A stretch of DNA of 64,000 nt from CBDBLK01 sp965243145 (GTDB lineage Bacteria > Bdellovibrionota > Bacteriovoracia > Bacteriovoracales > Bacteriovoracaceae): assembly GCA_965243145.1 (NCBI GenBank), contig CBDEUB010000002.1, forward strand, positions 2,170,001-2,234,000, in the 5' to 3' direction. Position numbers and translations under genes: made by a program. The notes below the pieces were generated by a model. It had not been told where the DNA came from. It saw nothing but the letters and a program-made list of their open reading frames with translations, and did not search any database. Below, piece by piece: positions 49,635 through 58,791 of the stretch. The number at the start of each line of letters is the position of its first letter. Position 1 is the first letter of the stretch.

Positions 49635-51629
49635 ATGAAACAACCCCACAAAACTTTTATTATGTGGCTCATCATTTTTATGATGATGCTTTTTGTGTGG
49701 CAGATGGCCCACAGGGATCAGGTTTCAGTTCAACGCATTGATTACCCCAGTTTTGTCAGGGCGGTGGAAGAAAAGCGCGTGGCGGAGGTGGTGCTCAAGG
49801 GCAACCGGGAAATTACCGGGCGTTTTAAGGAGGGCGATGGCCTGGAGCAAACCGCTGAATCGCCGGAAGTGGCCAATCGTTCCGAGAGTGGGGCGCAGTC
49901 CGGGCCAGAGAGAAAATACCGCAACCGCTTCCGCACGGTTGGCCCCACCAACGAACAGACCTTCAAAATTTTGCGGGAAAATGACATTACTCCCATTTAC
50001 CAGGACGAGGAAAAGCAAACCCTCTTGACCAGTTTGCTGATCAACTGGGGGCCAATGATCGTCCTCATTCTGCTGTTTTATTTTTTCTTGCGCCAAATTC
50101 AAATGGGAGGGGGCAAGGCCATGAGTTTTGGCAAGTCCAAGGCCAAAATGTTGTCCAGCAACGACAAGAAAGTCACCTTTTCCGATGTTAGCGGCGTTGA
50201 AGAGGCCAAGGAAGAACTCAAGGAAGTGGTCGATTTTCTCAAAGACCCCAAGAAGTACACCAAATTGGGGGGCAAAATTCCCAAAGGGGTGATTTTGATA
50301 GGCCCTCCCGGAACCGGCAAAACACTGCTGGCACGGGCGGTGGCCGGAGAGGCCGATGTGCCCTTCTTTAGCATTTCCGGTTCGGACTTTGTGGAAATGT
50401 TTGTGGGGGTGGGTGCCAGTCGGGTGCGGGATTTGTTTGAACAGGGAAAAAAGAACGCCCCTTGCATTATTTTTATCGACGAAATTGATGCCGTCGGAAG
50501 ACACCGCGGGGCCGGATTGGGTGGAGGGCACGACGAGCGCGAGCAAACCCTCAACCAACTCTTGGTGGAAATGGACGGCTTTGAATTTAACGAGGGGGTC
50601 ATTCTCATCGCTGCCACTAACCGCATCGATGTTCTCGACCCGGCACTTTTGCGGCCGGGCCGTTTCGACCGTCGGGTCAATGTCAGTTCTCCCGACTTGC
50701 GCGGCCGTTTGGGCATCCTCAAAGTTCACGCCCGCAAAACTCCCCTGGACGAATCGGTAGACTTGGAAGTGGTGGCCAAGGGGACGCCCGGCTTTACTGG
50801 TGCCGACCTCGCCAACCTAGTCAATGAGGCGGCCCTCAACGCCGCTCGCTTGAACAAGAAAAAATTGGAGAGCGGAGATTTCGAGGCGGCCAAGGACAAA
50901 GTTTTAATGGGGCCAGAGAGAAAGTCGATGGTCATCTCGGACGAAGAAAAGCGGGTGACTGCTTTCCACGAAGCAGGCCATACCCTGGTGGGCCTCAACC
51001 TGCCCCAAACCGATCCCATCCACAAAGTGTCGATCATGCCCCGGGGGGGGGCCTTGGGCGTCACTCAAACATTGCCCAATGAAGACCGTCTCAATTTAAC
51101 TTCCGAAAAAGCGAAAAACTTGATCGCCTTTTTGATGGGAGGGCGTTGTGCCGAAGAACTGGTCTTTGGAGAAATTACCAGCGGGGCCAGCAACGATATT
51201 GAACGGGCCACCCAACTGGCCAGAAAAATGGTATGTACCTGGGGAATGAGTGACAAGCTGGGGCCAATCAACTACCACAAAGAACCGCTTTCGCCCTGGT
51301 CGCCGCCTCAGCAGGACGGGGGGTATAGCGAACAGACTGGCCAGGAAATTGACGGGGAAATTCACCGCCTGGTGGACAACAACTACAAAACCGCCATGCA
51401 GATTCTCAAGGACAACCGCGATGCCCTCAATCGCCTGGCCGAAGGGTTGATGATATGGGAAACCCTCGACAGCAAACAAGTCGGGGACTTGGTGGCCGGA
51501 CGGGACATTGGCACACCTTTAATCGAAGAAGTGGAATCCAAGGAAAACCCCCTGGGCAAGAAAAAGGAAGAGGACAAAACAGATGTTGAAGGTGTGGCCA
51601 GTCCGGGAGACGACCCCCTTCCCGCCTGA
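49635..51629 (+). CDS. ftsH: ATP-dependent zinc metalloprotease FtsH
   Basis: A 664-residue membrane AAA protease that degrades membrane proteins and regulators such as LpxC and sigma-32 in other species. Two transmembrane helices (about 13-26 and 134-152) flank a periplasmic domain. The AAA module has Walker A IGPPGTGKTLL, pore-loop FVEMFVGVGAS, Walker B CIIFIDEIDAVGRHRG and the second region of homology RPGRFDRRV. The protease site is FHEAGHTLVG. Size is normal. It is followed after 6 nt by folP. Confidence 0.98.
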   Translation: MKQPHKTFIMWLIIFMMMLFVWQMAHRDQVSVQRIDYPSFVRAVEEKRVAEVVLKGNREITGRFKEGDGLEQTAESPEVANRSESGAQSGPERKYRNRFRTVGPTNEQTFKILRENDITPIYQDEEKQTLLTSLLINWGPMIVLILLFYFFLRQIQMGGGKAMSFGKSKAKMLSSNDKKVTFSDVSGVEEAKEELKEVVDFLKDPKKYTKLGGKIPKGVILIGPPGTGKTLLARAVAGEADVPFFSISGSDFVEMFVGVGASRVRDLFEQGKKNAPCIIFIDEIDAVGRHRGAGLGGGHDEREQTLNQLLVEMDGFEFNEGVILIAATNRIDVLDPALLRPGRFDRRVNVSSPDLRGRLGILKVHARKTPLDESVDLEVVAKGTPGFTGADLANLVNEAALNAARLNKKKLESGDFEAAKDKVLMGPERKSMVISDEEKRVTAFHEAGHTLVGLNLPQTDPIHKVSIMPRGGALGVTQTLPNEDRLNLTSEKAKNLIAFLMGGRCAEELVFGEITSGASNDIERATQLARKMVCTWGMSDKLGPINYHKEPLSPWSPPQQDGGYSEQTGQEIDGEIHRLVDNNYKTAMQILKDNRDALNRLAEGLMIWETLDSKQVGDLVAGRDIGTPLIEEVESKENPLGKKKEEDKTDVEGVASPGDDPLPA

Positions 51630-51635
51630 TCTCCT

Positions 51636-52559
51636 GTGACTTCTTTTAAGAGCATTTATTTTCACATGATGGGAGTTCTCAACTTAACTCCTGACTCCTT
51701 TTCCGATGGGGGACAATACAACCATCCCCAGAGTTTTGTTGAGCGTGCCCGTGAACTTTTGCGTGCCGGGGCCAAAGTGCTCGACCTCGGTGCCCAATCG
51801 ACGGCACCCCGTTCAAGGCCCGTCAGTGCTGGAGAAGAGCGCGAACGCTTGACTCCCTTTATTCGGCCAGTGCTCGCATTGGCCAAAGAGTTTCCCTTTG
51901 TCGTCTCACTGGACACTTACCGCTTTGAAACGGCAAACTTCTTTTTTTCGGAGTTGAAGGATCGGGGTTTCCATGGGCCAATATTGTGGAATAGTGTAGC
52001 GGGCGTCCTGGATGCGGCGATTGGAGACTTTTTAGGCCGCTTTTCCTCTGCCGAATATGTCTATACCCACAACCTGGCCCCCACCCGCGAAGCGGCCGCA
52101 CGGCATTTGGATTACACGGACGAATCCCGCACGGGAGTGGAATGGTTGGCCGAAAATTGGGGGAAGGCGGTTTCATATTTTGGCGAACGCCAACTTTTGG
52201 ATAGAATTTGGTGGGATCCCGGTTTTGGTTTTGCCAAAACCTTCGAGCAAAATGAGCAACTTCTCCATTTTTTTGCCGACGGAGAGCGGTTTTATGGCCA
52301 ATTTCCTGTCCGCCCCACAAAGTTGGTTTTGGGCATCGGCCGCAAATCTTTTTTGCGCCGGCGCTGGTCACTTGGCCATACGGAAAGTTTATCAGAACAG
52401 GAACTTTTTGCCGGAGCGGAGGTTTTACACGCCGAGTGGTTGCAGCGCTGGCACGGGGCCTTGATGAACGCGGAGAAGAAGGTTCAAGTTCTCATTCGCC
52501 TGCACGATCCCGGAGTTTTTGCGGGTGTTAAAAAGGCCGTTGCGGCGGTTCAGAAGTAG
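51636..52559 (+). CDS. folP: dihydropteroate synthase
   Basis: 307 residues from a GTG. It condenses pterin pyrophosphate with p-aminobenzoate in folate synthesis. The signature MGVLNLTPDSFSDGGQY is at the N terminus; AKVLDLGAQSTAPRSRPVSAGEERERLTP is the second signature. IWWDPGFGFAKT, then LVLGIGRKSFLRR, complete the TIM-barrel active site. The segment between is somewhat divergent. The ftsH-folP neighbourhood is common in bacteria. Confidence 0.94.
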   Translation: MTSFKSIYFHMMGVLNLTPDSFSDGGQYNHPQSFVERARELLRAGAKVLDLGAQSTAPRSRPVSAGEERERLTPFIRPVLALAKEFPFVVSLDTYRFETANFFFSELKDRGFHGPILWNSVAGVLDAAIGDFLGRFSSAEYVYTHNLAPTREAAARHLDYTDESRTGVEWLAENWGKAVSYFGERQLLDRIWWDPGFGFAKTFEQNEQLLHFFADGERFYGQFPVRPTKLVLGIGRKSFLRRRWSLGHTESLSEQELFAGAEVLHAEWLQRWHGALMNAEKKVQVLIRLHDPGVFAGVKKAVAAVQK

Positions 52560-52573
52560 GGCATAATGGAAGT

Positions 52574-53032
52574 ATGTCCACTGTTGAAAATTCCGCCGTT
52601 CTCTACAGTTTAAGGCCTCTCGATTTAGTGCGCTTTTTGGGCCAGCTTTTAGACCTGGAAGTTCACGCTCCCGGGGAAGGGGAAGATCAATTCCTCTTGA
52701 GGGGCGAGGGCCTTTTGTTTCGAGTGGAAAAAATTGAACCCTCGCGGCCGATTCCCCAAGTTTGCAACAGGCCCTTCAATATTGAATTTTCACAATTGTC
52801 CGAGTTGGAAAATTTGTCCCGCAAGGTAGAGTTTATGGAGTATCGTCGAGTGAGTGATGGCCTTGAGGACATTTCTCCCCCTTTGAAATTTCAAAAGGGC
52901 CGTTTGGGCCATCGGCATTTTGTATGGGTGTGTGACCCCGACGGGAGGTCTTGGCAGTTCTTTTACATTCATGTGGAAAAGGGGTGGAATCTTTCCGATC
53001 GTGAAAAAGTGGAGAGTGTCAGATTTTGTTAG
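52574..53032 (+). CDS. hypothetical protein, possible VOC (glyoxalase-like) fold
   Basis: A 152-residue protein 14 nt after folP. It begins YSLRPLDLVRFLGQLLDLEV, and ends RHFVWVCDPDGRSWQFFYIH, where D-P-D-G-R-x-W-x-F resembles the last strand of vicinal-oxygen-chelate domains. Sequence between is not clearly conserved. No signal peptide. Role unknown. Confidence 0.65.
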   Translation: MSTVENSAVLYSLRPLDLVRFLGQLLDLEVHAPGEGEDQFLLRGEGLLFRVEKIEPSRPIPQVCNRPFNIEFSQLSELENLSRKVEFMEYRRVSDGLEDISPPLKFQKGRLGHRHFVWVCDPDGRSWQFFYIHVEKGWNLSDREKVESVRFC

Positions 53033-53103
53033 TTGGCACTTTTCTATCAAAAATGGTCAAATTTTAGAAAGGCGGCAGCTATCAACCACGGAAGGAGTGA
53101 TGG

Positions 53104-54663
53104 ATGACAAAGAAAATTGCATTTTTGTGGCCTTGCCTTTTCCTCTATTCCCAAATTCTTTTAGCTTCCTTGGTCGCAGTTGTTGATTCTGGAGTGGATG
53201 TCAAGCATCCCGATCTCGTCTCTCATGTTTGGGTCAATCCATTGGATTTGCCGGGTAATGAACTCGACGAAGATGGCAATGGCCATCGCAATGATGTTCA
53301 CGGTTGGAATTTTGACGAGGGGGATGCGCGGGTTATGCATTATATCCACTCCAATTGTTTGACCATGGATATTCGACGCTTTTTTGAGATTCAAGGTGAA
53401 CTTGTGAAAGGAGTGGCGAGAAAAAAAGACAAGATGTGGTTTTTGTTAAAAATGCACGATGGAGAATTTGTCGGCCGCTTGAGCACTTGTTCCAGTTTTA
53501 TGCACGGAACTCATGTCAGTGGTATCGCCATCAATAGAGAACCTAAGATTAAGTTGCTATCGGTGAAATTGATTTCGGTGGAGATCGATATGGTGAATCT
53601 TTCCCGTCATTTTTTGAATGGACAACAAAATGGCAATTTGGAGTGGCAAAAATTTTCCGTAGGGGACTCTTTGAATATCCCGGAATTTTCTTTGCCGTTG
53701 AATGGTTTGGAGAGGCATTTTTGGGGAGGCACTTCTTTTGGCGTTGTCAATCCGTTGCCGGGCCATTCTACAGAGGGGCAATTTTTGGGTCAAGAAACCC
53801 GCCTTTTTCTTTTTAAAGGCCTGATTGATTTTTTAGTCGCTCGCAGAACCGAACTTTTGAGCATGATTGCGAAATATCTTCGCGGCCATGAAGTTGATGT
53901 GGTCAACAATTCTTTTGCCCTCAGTTTTGAGAATGCCTGGAGTATTGTAGAATTTTTGGCCACTGATATGGTGGGAAGGGTATCCGATAAATTTGTCTAT
54001 GTGCACACCCTTTATTTTTTGCAAAAATCGCTGGAAGGTGCCCTCCAGTATGTCGATACTTCTCCAAATATGCTCTTTGTGTTCGCCGCAGGCAATGAAG
54101 GGGTGGACAATGATCAATATCCCAGTTCTCCGGCCAACTTGCGGCGGCCAAATACGATTACAGTGGGGGCCAGTGTGGAACACGAAGTTTTGGCCTCCTT
54201 TTCCAATTTTGGCCAAACCACGGTCGATGTCTTGGCACCCGGCGTGGGCATCCGCTCCAGCGTTCCCATAAAAGATTATGTCCAAATGACGGGAACTTCC
54301 CAGTCCACGCCCTATGTTTCCAATGTGGCGGCCCAAATTAAAGACATTAATCCCAAACTGGCCCCCTCTCAAATCAAAGAAATTATTATGAAAACGGTCG
54401 ATATCAAAGATTCTTTGAGAGGCAAAGTGGTGAGTTCCGGCATCGTCAACCGTGAACGGGCCTTGTGGGCCGCCAAGTTGACTCTCATCGGTGGGCCAGA
54501 GGCGGCCTTAAAGAATGCCAGGCATGCCGTGGCGGATCACACCGCAGAAGCGAAAGAAGGTACTGTAGGGGAACACGACAAAAAAGGGCCTGCTGGCCCC
54601 GTGGAGAAGGGATTATTTCCCACGGGCGTACCGCCTCTTTCCGACTTGCTAAAAATCAAATAA
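53104..54663 (+). CDS. subtilisin-like serine protease (S8), exported
   Basis: A 519-residue protein with a short signal sequence (IAFLWPCLFLYSQILLAS). The catalytic triad is visible: Asp in VVDSGVDVKHPDL near residue 26, His in MHGTHVSGIA, and Ser in MTGTSQSTPYVSNV. The oxyanion Asn is in VFAAGNEGVDND. A large insert of about 200 residues lies between the His and Asn motifs (SLNIPEFSLPLNGLERHFWG...). There is no obvious propeptide: the catalytic Asp follows soon after the signal. It is likely periplasmic or secreted; targets unknown. Confidence 0.92.
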   Translation: MTKKIAFLWPCLFLYSQILLASLVAVVDSGVDVKHPDLVSHVWVNPLDLPGNELDEDGNGHRNDVHGWNFDEGDARVMHYIHSNCLTMDIRRFFEIQGELVKGVARKKDKMWFLLKMHDGEFVGRLSTCSSFMHGTHVSGIAINREPKIKLLSVKLISVEIDMVNLSRHFLNGQQNGNLEWQKFSVGDSLNIPEFSLPLNGLERHFWGGTSFGVVNPLPGHSTEGQFLGQETRLFLFKGLIDFLVARRTELLSMIAKYLRGHEVDVVNNSFALSFENAWSIVEFLATDMVGRVSDKFVYVHTLYFLQKSLEGALQYVDTSPNMLFVFAAGNEGVDNDQYPSSPANLRRPNTITVGASVEHEVLASFSNFGQTTVDVLAPGVGIRSSVPIKDYVQMTGTSQSTPYVSNVAAQIKDINPKLAPSQIKEIIMKTVDIKDSLRGKVVSSGIVNRERALWAAKLTLIGGPEAALKNARHAVADHTAEAKEGTVGEHDKKGPAGPVEKGLFPTGVPPLSDLLKIK

Positions 54664-55551
54664 TTCGGAGTAATAAACCAAGTCCCTTTGCCGGCAGTGG
54701 AATAACCAGCGTTGGCCATGCTTTCCCAAAAGGTGACATTCTTCGGGGATGGATACCGTTTTTCGCACGCCCCGCTCTTTGTCCAGTGTATAGCTTTCAT
54801 ATTCTCCCTGAATACTTTTATTGTAGTAAAGATAGTTTTGGCGGCCAGAAAAGAGCGTTAGCCCCAACCCGGCGAAAGGGCCATAAATTTTTTTGGCGAC
54901 GGCAGAAAAAGGTTTCACTGCTTTTTGTGAGATCAATTCTTTGAGTTGGCCTTGGGGCAGCGAGTACAATTCATTGGAGGCCAATCCCGTGGCCATGGTG
55001 TAGAGGACTCTTTGGGCATTGTCTTCGGCGTACATGGCCCCCGAATATCTGGGGATTTCGCCTATCAAGTCTTGCAAAAAATGCTCGCTCCCATCGCGGT
55101 AGACGACTTTGGCCTTGAGGTATCCACTTTTGGCGCGGGGAAATTCCCTGCCGTTAAAGAGAAAGTAGAGTTTGTCTTCATCTTGGAAGAAATAAATAAA
55201 GGAGAAATGGCCAGAGGGAGGCGAAGTTTTTCCCAAAAATGTGATTTCGTTTAAAAGTTCATCGACATAGCAAGTGGTTTCCGCATCGGTCAGAAAGGGG
55301 TGGGCGTAAAGCAGTGTAGGGGAGGTGCATCTTTCATCGGCCATTAATAATTGATGGTGTAAAACTTTCTCTTGTTGTAAATCCCATATTTGCGCTTGGG
55401 CCTCTTCCTGGAAAGTCAATAATACCGTTTGTTTGAAGGCCTGATCCAGAAAAGCGGCAAAAGGCCTGTCGCTGGAAAAGACGACTTCGGGATTGGCCCA
55501 GACCGAATTTTGCCAAAATAAAGCGGTAAAAAGGATAAATTTTGCCATCAT
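54649..55551 (-). CDS. exported hypothetical protein
   Basis: A 300-residue protein with signal peptide (FILFTALFWQNSVWANPE). The mature part is rich in short beta-strand-like segments (FSFIYFFQDEDKLYFLFNG) and contains three cysteines. No family is recognised. It overlaps the end of the convergent subtilase gene by 15 nt and lies 3 nt after the stop of the upstream secreted-protein gene, so the latter two form an operon. Confidence 0.75.
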   Translation of the reverse strand: MMAKFILFTALFWQNSVWANPEVVFSSDRPFAAFLDQAFKQTVLLTFQEEAQAQIWDLQQEKVLHHQLLMADERCTSPTLLYAHPFLTDAETTCYVDELLNEITFLGKTSPPSGHFSFIYFFQDEDKLYFLFNGREFPRAKSGYLKAKVVYRDGSEHFLQDLIGEIPRYSGAMYAEDNAQRVLYTMATGLASNELYSLPQGQLKELISQKAVKPFSAVAKKIYGPFAGLGLTLFSGRQNYLYYNKSIQGEYESYTLDKERGVRKTVSIPEECHLLGKHGQRWLFHCRQRDLVYYSELFDF

Positions 55552-55554
55552 TGC

Positions 55555-56661
55555 CTATCTCCCTTGGAAAGCGTGAATTAATTTTAAAGCATCCAAATCG
55601 AACCCCTCGGTATTGGCCTCAAAATTGTTGTGGTTGAGGCCAGTGTCTTGAATTTTAATATACCTGGCCTTATAGATATTCAAGCTGGACAAGTCAAATT
55701 GATCCCCGCCTTCGTCGGTGGGGACTGCTCCGGCGCAGTGGAGGATGTCGCCCTTTTCAGGATGGCATGGGAACCAGTGGTATTCTTCAGGGGCGTTGGT
55801 TTCGGCCACGCCGACGCGAGCAAATTCTTGGTAGATTAAATCTTGATCCAGGCGGAAGGCATTTTCAAAAATAACGAAGTCGGGGCCAGGGCGGTTGAAG
55901 AGCCATCCTTGATCCTCGCCGTCTCCGTGGATTTTGATAACGATCTCTCCCCGGTGGCCCAAACTCACGGTTTTGGCCCTCAATCTTTCGAGGGATTCGT
56001 TGTCGTTGGAGTCGATCATTTCAAAACTATGGTCTGGGCCTTGGACGGCAAAGTTCAAATCCGGAGGAGGGGATACCCGTTCCCGCCCGCCGTCCCTCCA
56101 TCCCCCACGGAAAGAGGCCACCCGGTAGGCCTGGCCGTTTAAAGGTGTGGATTGGATTGTCTCTGCGGCCTGAAATAGCGAGTGGCCATGGTGATCAAAT
56201 TCTTCATTTCTGCGTTCAATAATTTTGGCAATGGAAGCGCGGTCGCTCAAATTTAAAATTTTGCCCCAAGGGGGAATCACCGGGGCCATGCCGTACCCGC
56301 CCCGTCCGGAGAGTTCCCTTAATTCTCCATTTTTCCAGTAGTGGATGGCATCGGGAGGGGAGTTCTGCACCCATTTCGCCAGTGAGACTTGGGGCCTTTG
56401 GTTGGCCATGGCCCAATCCAAAACAAAGCGTGTACGGGATGGGCCAGGAGTGGAAACGGGAATGGTACTGGCCACGGGGGAGGCGGGAGGATGGGTGCTG
56501 GATTGACTGGCCATTGGGGCCGTGGCCCGTTTTGTGGGTGCTAATTCGCGGTGTGCGGACTCAAGTGAGGTGTACCAAACCATTCCGCAGGCCACCAGCA
56601 AACCGGCAGCGGCGCATGGACGCCAATTGGCCATAAATTTGATGGTTACTTCACTCCCCAT
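55555..56661 (-). CDS. exported protein of a GFDLDA-type surface family
   Basis: A 368-residue protein. An N-terminal signal or anchor (AAGLLVACGMVWYTS) is followed by a proline/serine/threonine-rich linker (about 40-75). The C-terminal part has DFVIFENAF, a C..H segment (HWFPCHPEKGDILHCAG), GGDQFDLSS and the ending EGFDLDALKLIHA. This pattern recurs in cell-surface beta-sandwich proteins of deltaproteobacteria and Planctomycetes that I know only as uncharacterised. An ATG at 56634 is an alternative start. Confidence 0.75.
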   Translation of the reverse strand: MGSEVTIKFMANWRPCAAAGLLVACGMVWYTSLESAHRELAPTKRATAPMASQSSTHPPASPVASTIPVSTPGPSRTRFVLDWAMANQRPQVSLAKWVQNSPPDAIHYWKNGELRELSGRGGYGMAPVIPPWGKILNLSDRASIAKIIERRNEEFDHHGHSLFQAAETIQSTPLNGQAYRVASFRGGWRDGGRERVSPPPDLNFAVQGPDHSFEMIDSNDNESLERLRAKTVSLGHRGEIVIKIHGDGEDQGWLFNRPGPDFVIFENAFRLDQDLIYQEFARVGVAETNAPEEYHWFPCHPEKGDILHCAGAVPTDEGGDQFDLSSLNIYKARYIKIQDTGLNHNNFEANTEGFDLDALKLIHAFQGR

Positions 56662-56796
56662 GGCGAGGAAACTTTAAAACCAAAAATGCCGTGGGACAAG
56701 GGCGGCGTGATGGGCCTGATCCATTCTTTTTCATGGGGTGGGCCATTATTGTTGTTATTATGCGTCGTGATTCCATTAACTTATGGCACTTAGGCC

Positions 56797-56811
56797 GGCC
56801 TTGTTGCGTAA
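56797..56811 (+). repeat. solo end of the IS903-group element
   Basis: The 15 nt GGCCTTGTTGCGTAA are identical to the outer 15 nt of the right end of the insertion sequence at 61371-62458. No second end or transposase is near, so it is a remnant of excision/deletion or a chance match. Confidence 0.45.
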
Positions 56812-56858
56812 TAGAGTCGGGGTAAGGCATTGAAATGAGAGGAAAAGGCAAAAAAGTT

Positions 56859-57191
56859 TCAATTCAATTTTTCTATCTCCAACCGCAGTTGATCAAGTTT
56901 TGTCGTTAGTGCATCCCAAACTATTCGGTCATCAATACCAAAATAGCTATGAACAAGAACATTGCGAAAAGAGACGATCTTCTTAAAATCTGTAATTTGG
57001 CCTTCCATACCGGGCCTAGATTTATTCATTTGGTTTAAGGCCTCACCGACCACGAGCAACTTTCTTTCAACTGCGGCCTTAGTTCTTTCATCTTTTGAGT
57101 AAGTATCAAAATCCAATCCAGACGCAAAACTTTTAATATCATCTATTGCTGCCAATATTTCTTCGGTATAGGCTTCCAATTTACGCGGCAT
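56859..57191 (-). CDS. HepT-type HEPN ribonuclease toxin, second locus
   Basis: A 110-residue DUF86/HepT protein. The R-x4-H-x-Y motif is RNVLVHSY near residue 75, preceded by DFKKIVSF. HEPN toxins of this group are RNases held inactive by MntA. It is the second gene of the pair; its ATG overlaps the MntA stop by 11 nt. Its sequence differs clearly from the pair at 15995-16670, so the two modules were probably acquired separately. Confidence 0.9.
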   Translation of the reverse strand: MPRKLEAYTEEILAAIDDIKSFASGLDFDTYSKDERTKAAVERKLLVVGEALNQMNKSRPGMEGQITDFKKIVSFRNVLVHSYFGIDDRIVWDALTTKLDQLRLEIEKLN

Positions 57192-57495
57192 AAAGAACTT
57201 CCCTGGAAGCTAAAACTTGATTCCGAATCACTTTGTTTTTCAATGAATCCACTGTGATCAAATCAATATTTTCGTATTTGAACAAAGCTTTTAGATTTTC
57301 AAGGAGTTCAAAAAATGCATCAAAAGAAGGTTCATTGAACTCGACTAAAAAATCGAGATCGCTTTTTCCAGCACTGAACCGAGGCCCTAAAACAGAGCCA
57401 AAAATATATAAGGCCTTAACCCCTGTTTGGTTACAGAAGCGAATTAAGTCACTTTCTGAAACCTGAAACTGGTTGAGAAAATCGTTCTTTCCCAT
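57181..57495 (-). CDS. MntA-type nucleotidyltransferase antitoxin, second locus
   Basis: A 104-residue minimal nucleotidyltransferase with FGSVLGPRFSAGKSDLDFLVEF (GS...D-x-D), expected to AMPylate the HepT encoded just after it. The segment ENIDLITVDSLKN is typical of the family's third acidic strand. It lies between decayed genes in an AT-rich zone. Confidence 0.88.
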   Translation of the reverse strand: MGKNDFLNQFQVSESDLIRFCNQTGVKALYIFGSVLGPRFSAGKSDLDFLVEFNEPSFDAFFELLENLKALFKYENIDLITVDSLKNKVIRNQVLASREVLYAA

Positions 57496-57577
57496 AAAAT
57501 CTCCACAGTCATTTTACTACATGGCCTATTTTTCCGTTTGGCCCTATATCGTCATTTTAAAAAATATATTAAATTTA

Positions 57578-57910
57578 TCAAGTCAAGAGCACTCTTTCCC
57601 AGCTAAAAACGGCCTCGATGCGTCCTTCTTGGCCCTCTGAAATCGTCTCATCTAGGGTTTTTTCCAATAAAGTTACCGTTTCTTCCCCTGTTTTTATCAG
57701 TTCTTTAAAAACATTCCAAGTAAAACTTGAATCAACTTGCCTAACATAATCCCGCCATCAGCAACGAATTTCTGTAACTATTATGGGAACTTCTATTTTA
57801 TTACAGTGTAATCCAAAAAAATTTGAAGAAGATATTTCAGCGCTGTAGAGGCCTCCCTTTTTTTCAAGGCCGGCCAGAGATGCCCATTTTTCTTGACCTC
57901 TTGAATCATT
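57578..57910 (-). pseudogene. decayed gene fragment with internal stop
   Basis: On the minus strand a good-looking coding frame runs from 57910 (NDSRGQEKWASLAGLEKKGG, then YSAEISSSNFFGLHCNKIEV) to a TGA at 57758-57760. It resumes as WRDYVRQVDSSFTWNVFKEL and stops at 57578-57580. There is no start codon; a TAA precedes it directly and the 5' part may continue in another frame. I do not recognise the family. The rest of 57496-58017 holds nothing else I can support. Confidence 0.55.
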
Positions 57911-58017
57911 TTAGATAATATCGAACAGAGAAAAAGGCCTTTAACTTTGCTTTTTAGGCAAAAATGTGTTAATAATGCCCTTTGGGGCAGATAGAGGCCC
58001 TTGGAGAGGAAAACGAT

Positions 58018-58722
58018 ATGAACAGTAAGGCCCAAAAAGAAAAAGATATGGCGGAAATTCGGGAGAATTTCAAGATCATGCAGAAGAATCTTGAAAGAAC
58101 TCAGGCCATAACGGAGAAAAACGCCGAATCTATCGAAAAAACTCGGGCCATAACAGAAGAAAACGCCAAGGCCATTGCTGAAAACACCAAAAAAACTCAG
58201 GCCATAATAGAGGAAAATGCCAAGAATACTGCGAAATGGCGCGAAAAAACAGAAAAACTGGTTGAAGGCCGATTTGGCAATGAGTGGGGCGATTTTGTTG
58301 AAGTCATCACCAGGGAAAATCTGGATCGCCTTTTAAGGGAGCGCGGTTTTCATGTCCATCGCATCTATGGCAATGTCGCCGATACAAAAAACCAAAAATG
58401 GGAACTTGATGCCGTCGCCATCAACGGGGAAGAAATTGTCGTCGTCGAGGCCAAAGCATCCTTGTCTGCCAAAGATGTCAAACTTTTTATCGAAAAGAAA
58501 CTCCCGAAAATAAGACAATATTTGCCAGAACACAGGGACAAAAAAATCTATGGGGCAGTTTCCTACCTCAAATCTAAAACGGAAGTGAGCGACGAACAAA
58601 CTGATGAAGAAGGAAAAAATGCCGCCCAATACGCCTTAGAACAGGGCCTTTTCGTCATCAGTGTGGCCGGGGATTCGGCCCGTATGCTCAATGATAAATC
58701 GTTTGTGCCCAAGGCGTTTTAA
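58018..58722 (+). CDS. coiled-coil protein with PD-(D/E)XK-like domain (DUF3782-type)
   Basis: 234 residues from the ATG at 58018. Residues about 1-85 are a coiled coil with an 11- to 14-residue periodicity (TQAITEKNAESIEK, TRAITEENAKAIAE, TQAIIEENAKNTAK). The C-terminal domain contains WELDAVAINGEEIVVVEAKASL, a D...E-x-K nuclease-like core, and ends FVPKAF. It is the intact paralogue of the broken gene at 47181-47870. Such proteins are frequent and strain-variable in Bdellovibrio-like and filamentous bacteria; the function is unknown. Confidence 0.8.
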   Translation: MNSKAQKEKDMAEIRENFKIMQKNLERTQAITEKNAESIEKTRAITEENAKAIAENTKKTQAIIEENAKNTAKWREKTEKLVEGRFGNEWGDFVEVITRENLDRLLRERGFHVHRIYGNVADTKNQKWELDAVAINGEEIVVVEAKASLSAKDVKLFIEKKLPKIRQYLPEHRDKKIYGAVSYLKSKTEVSDEQTDEEGKNAAQYALEQGLFVISVAGDSARMLNDKSFVPKAF

Positions 58723-58791
58723 AACCGCAGTTACACAAAATGCTTTACAGGCCCTTTTAATATTTTTGGCCATATTGAAAAATAATGTCTA

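Noticed and set aside
57793..58035. 80-residue minus-strand open frame
   Set aside because: It overlaps the start of the coiled-coil gene at 58018 and the decayed frame; the protein-like sequence is in another frame.
58080..58230. Possible CRISPR-like or direct-repeat array
   Set aside because: The periodicity is the coding repeat of a coiled coil (NAE/NAK heptad-type units), with diverged copies and no spacers.
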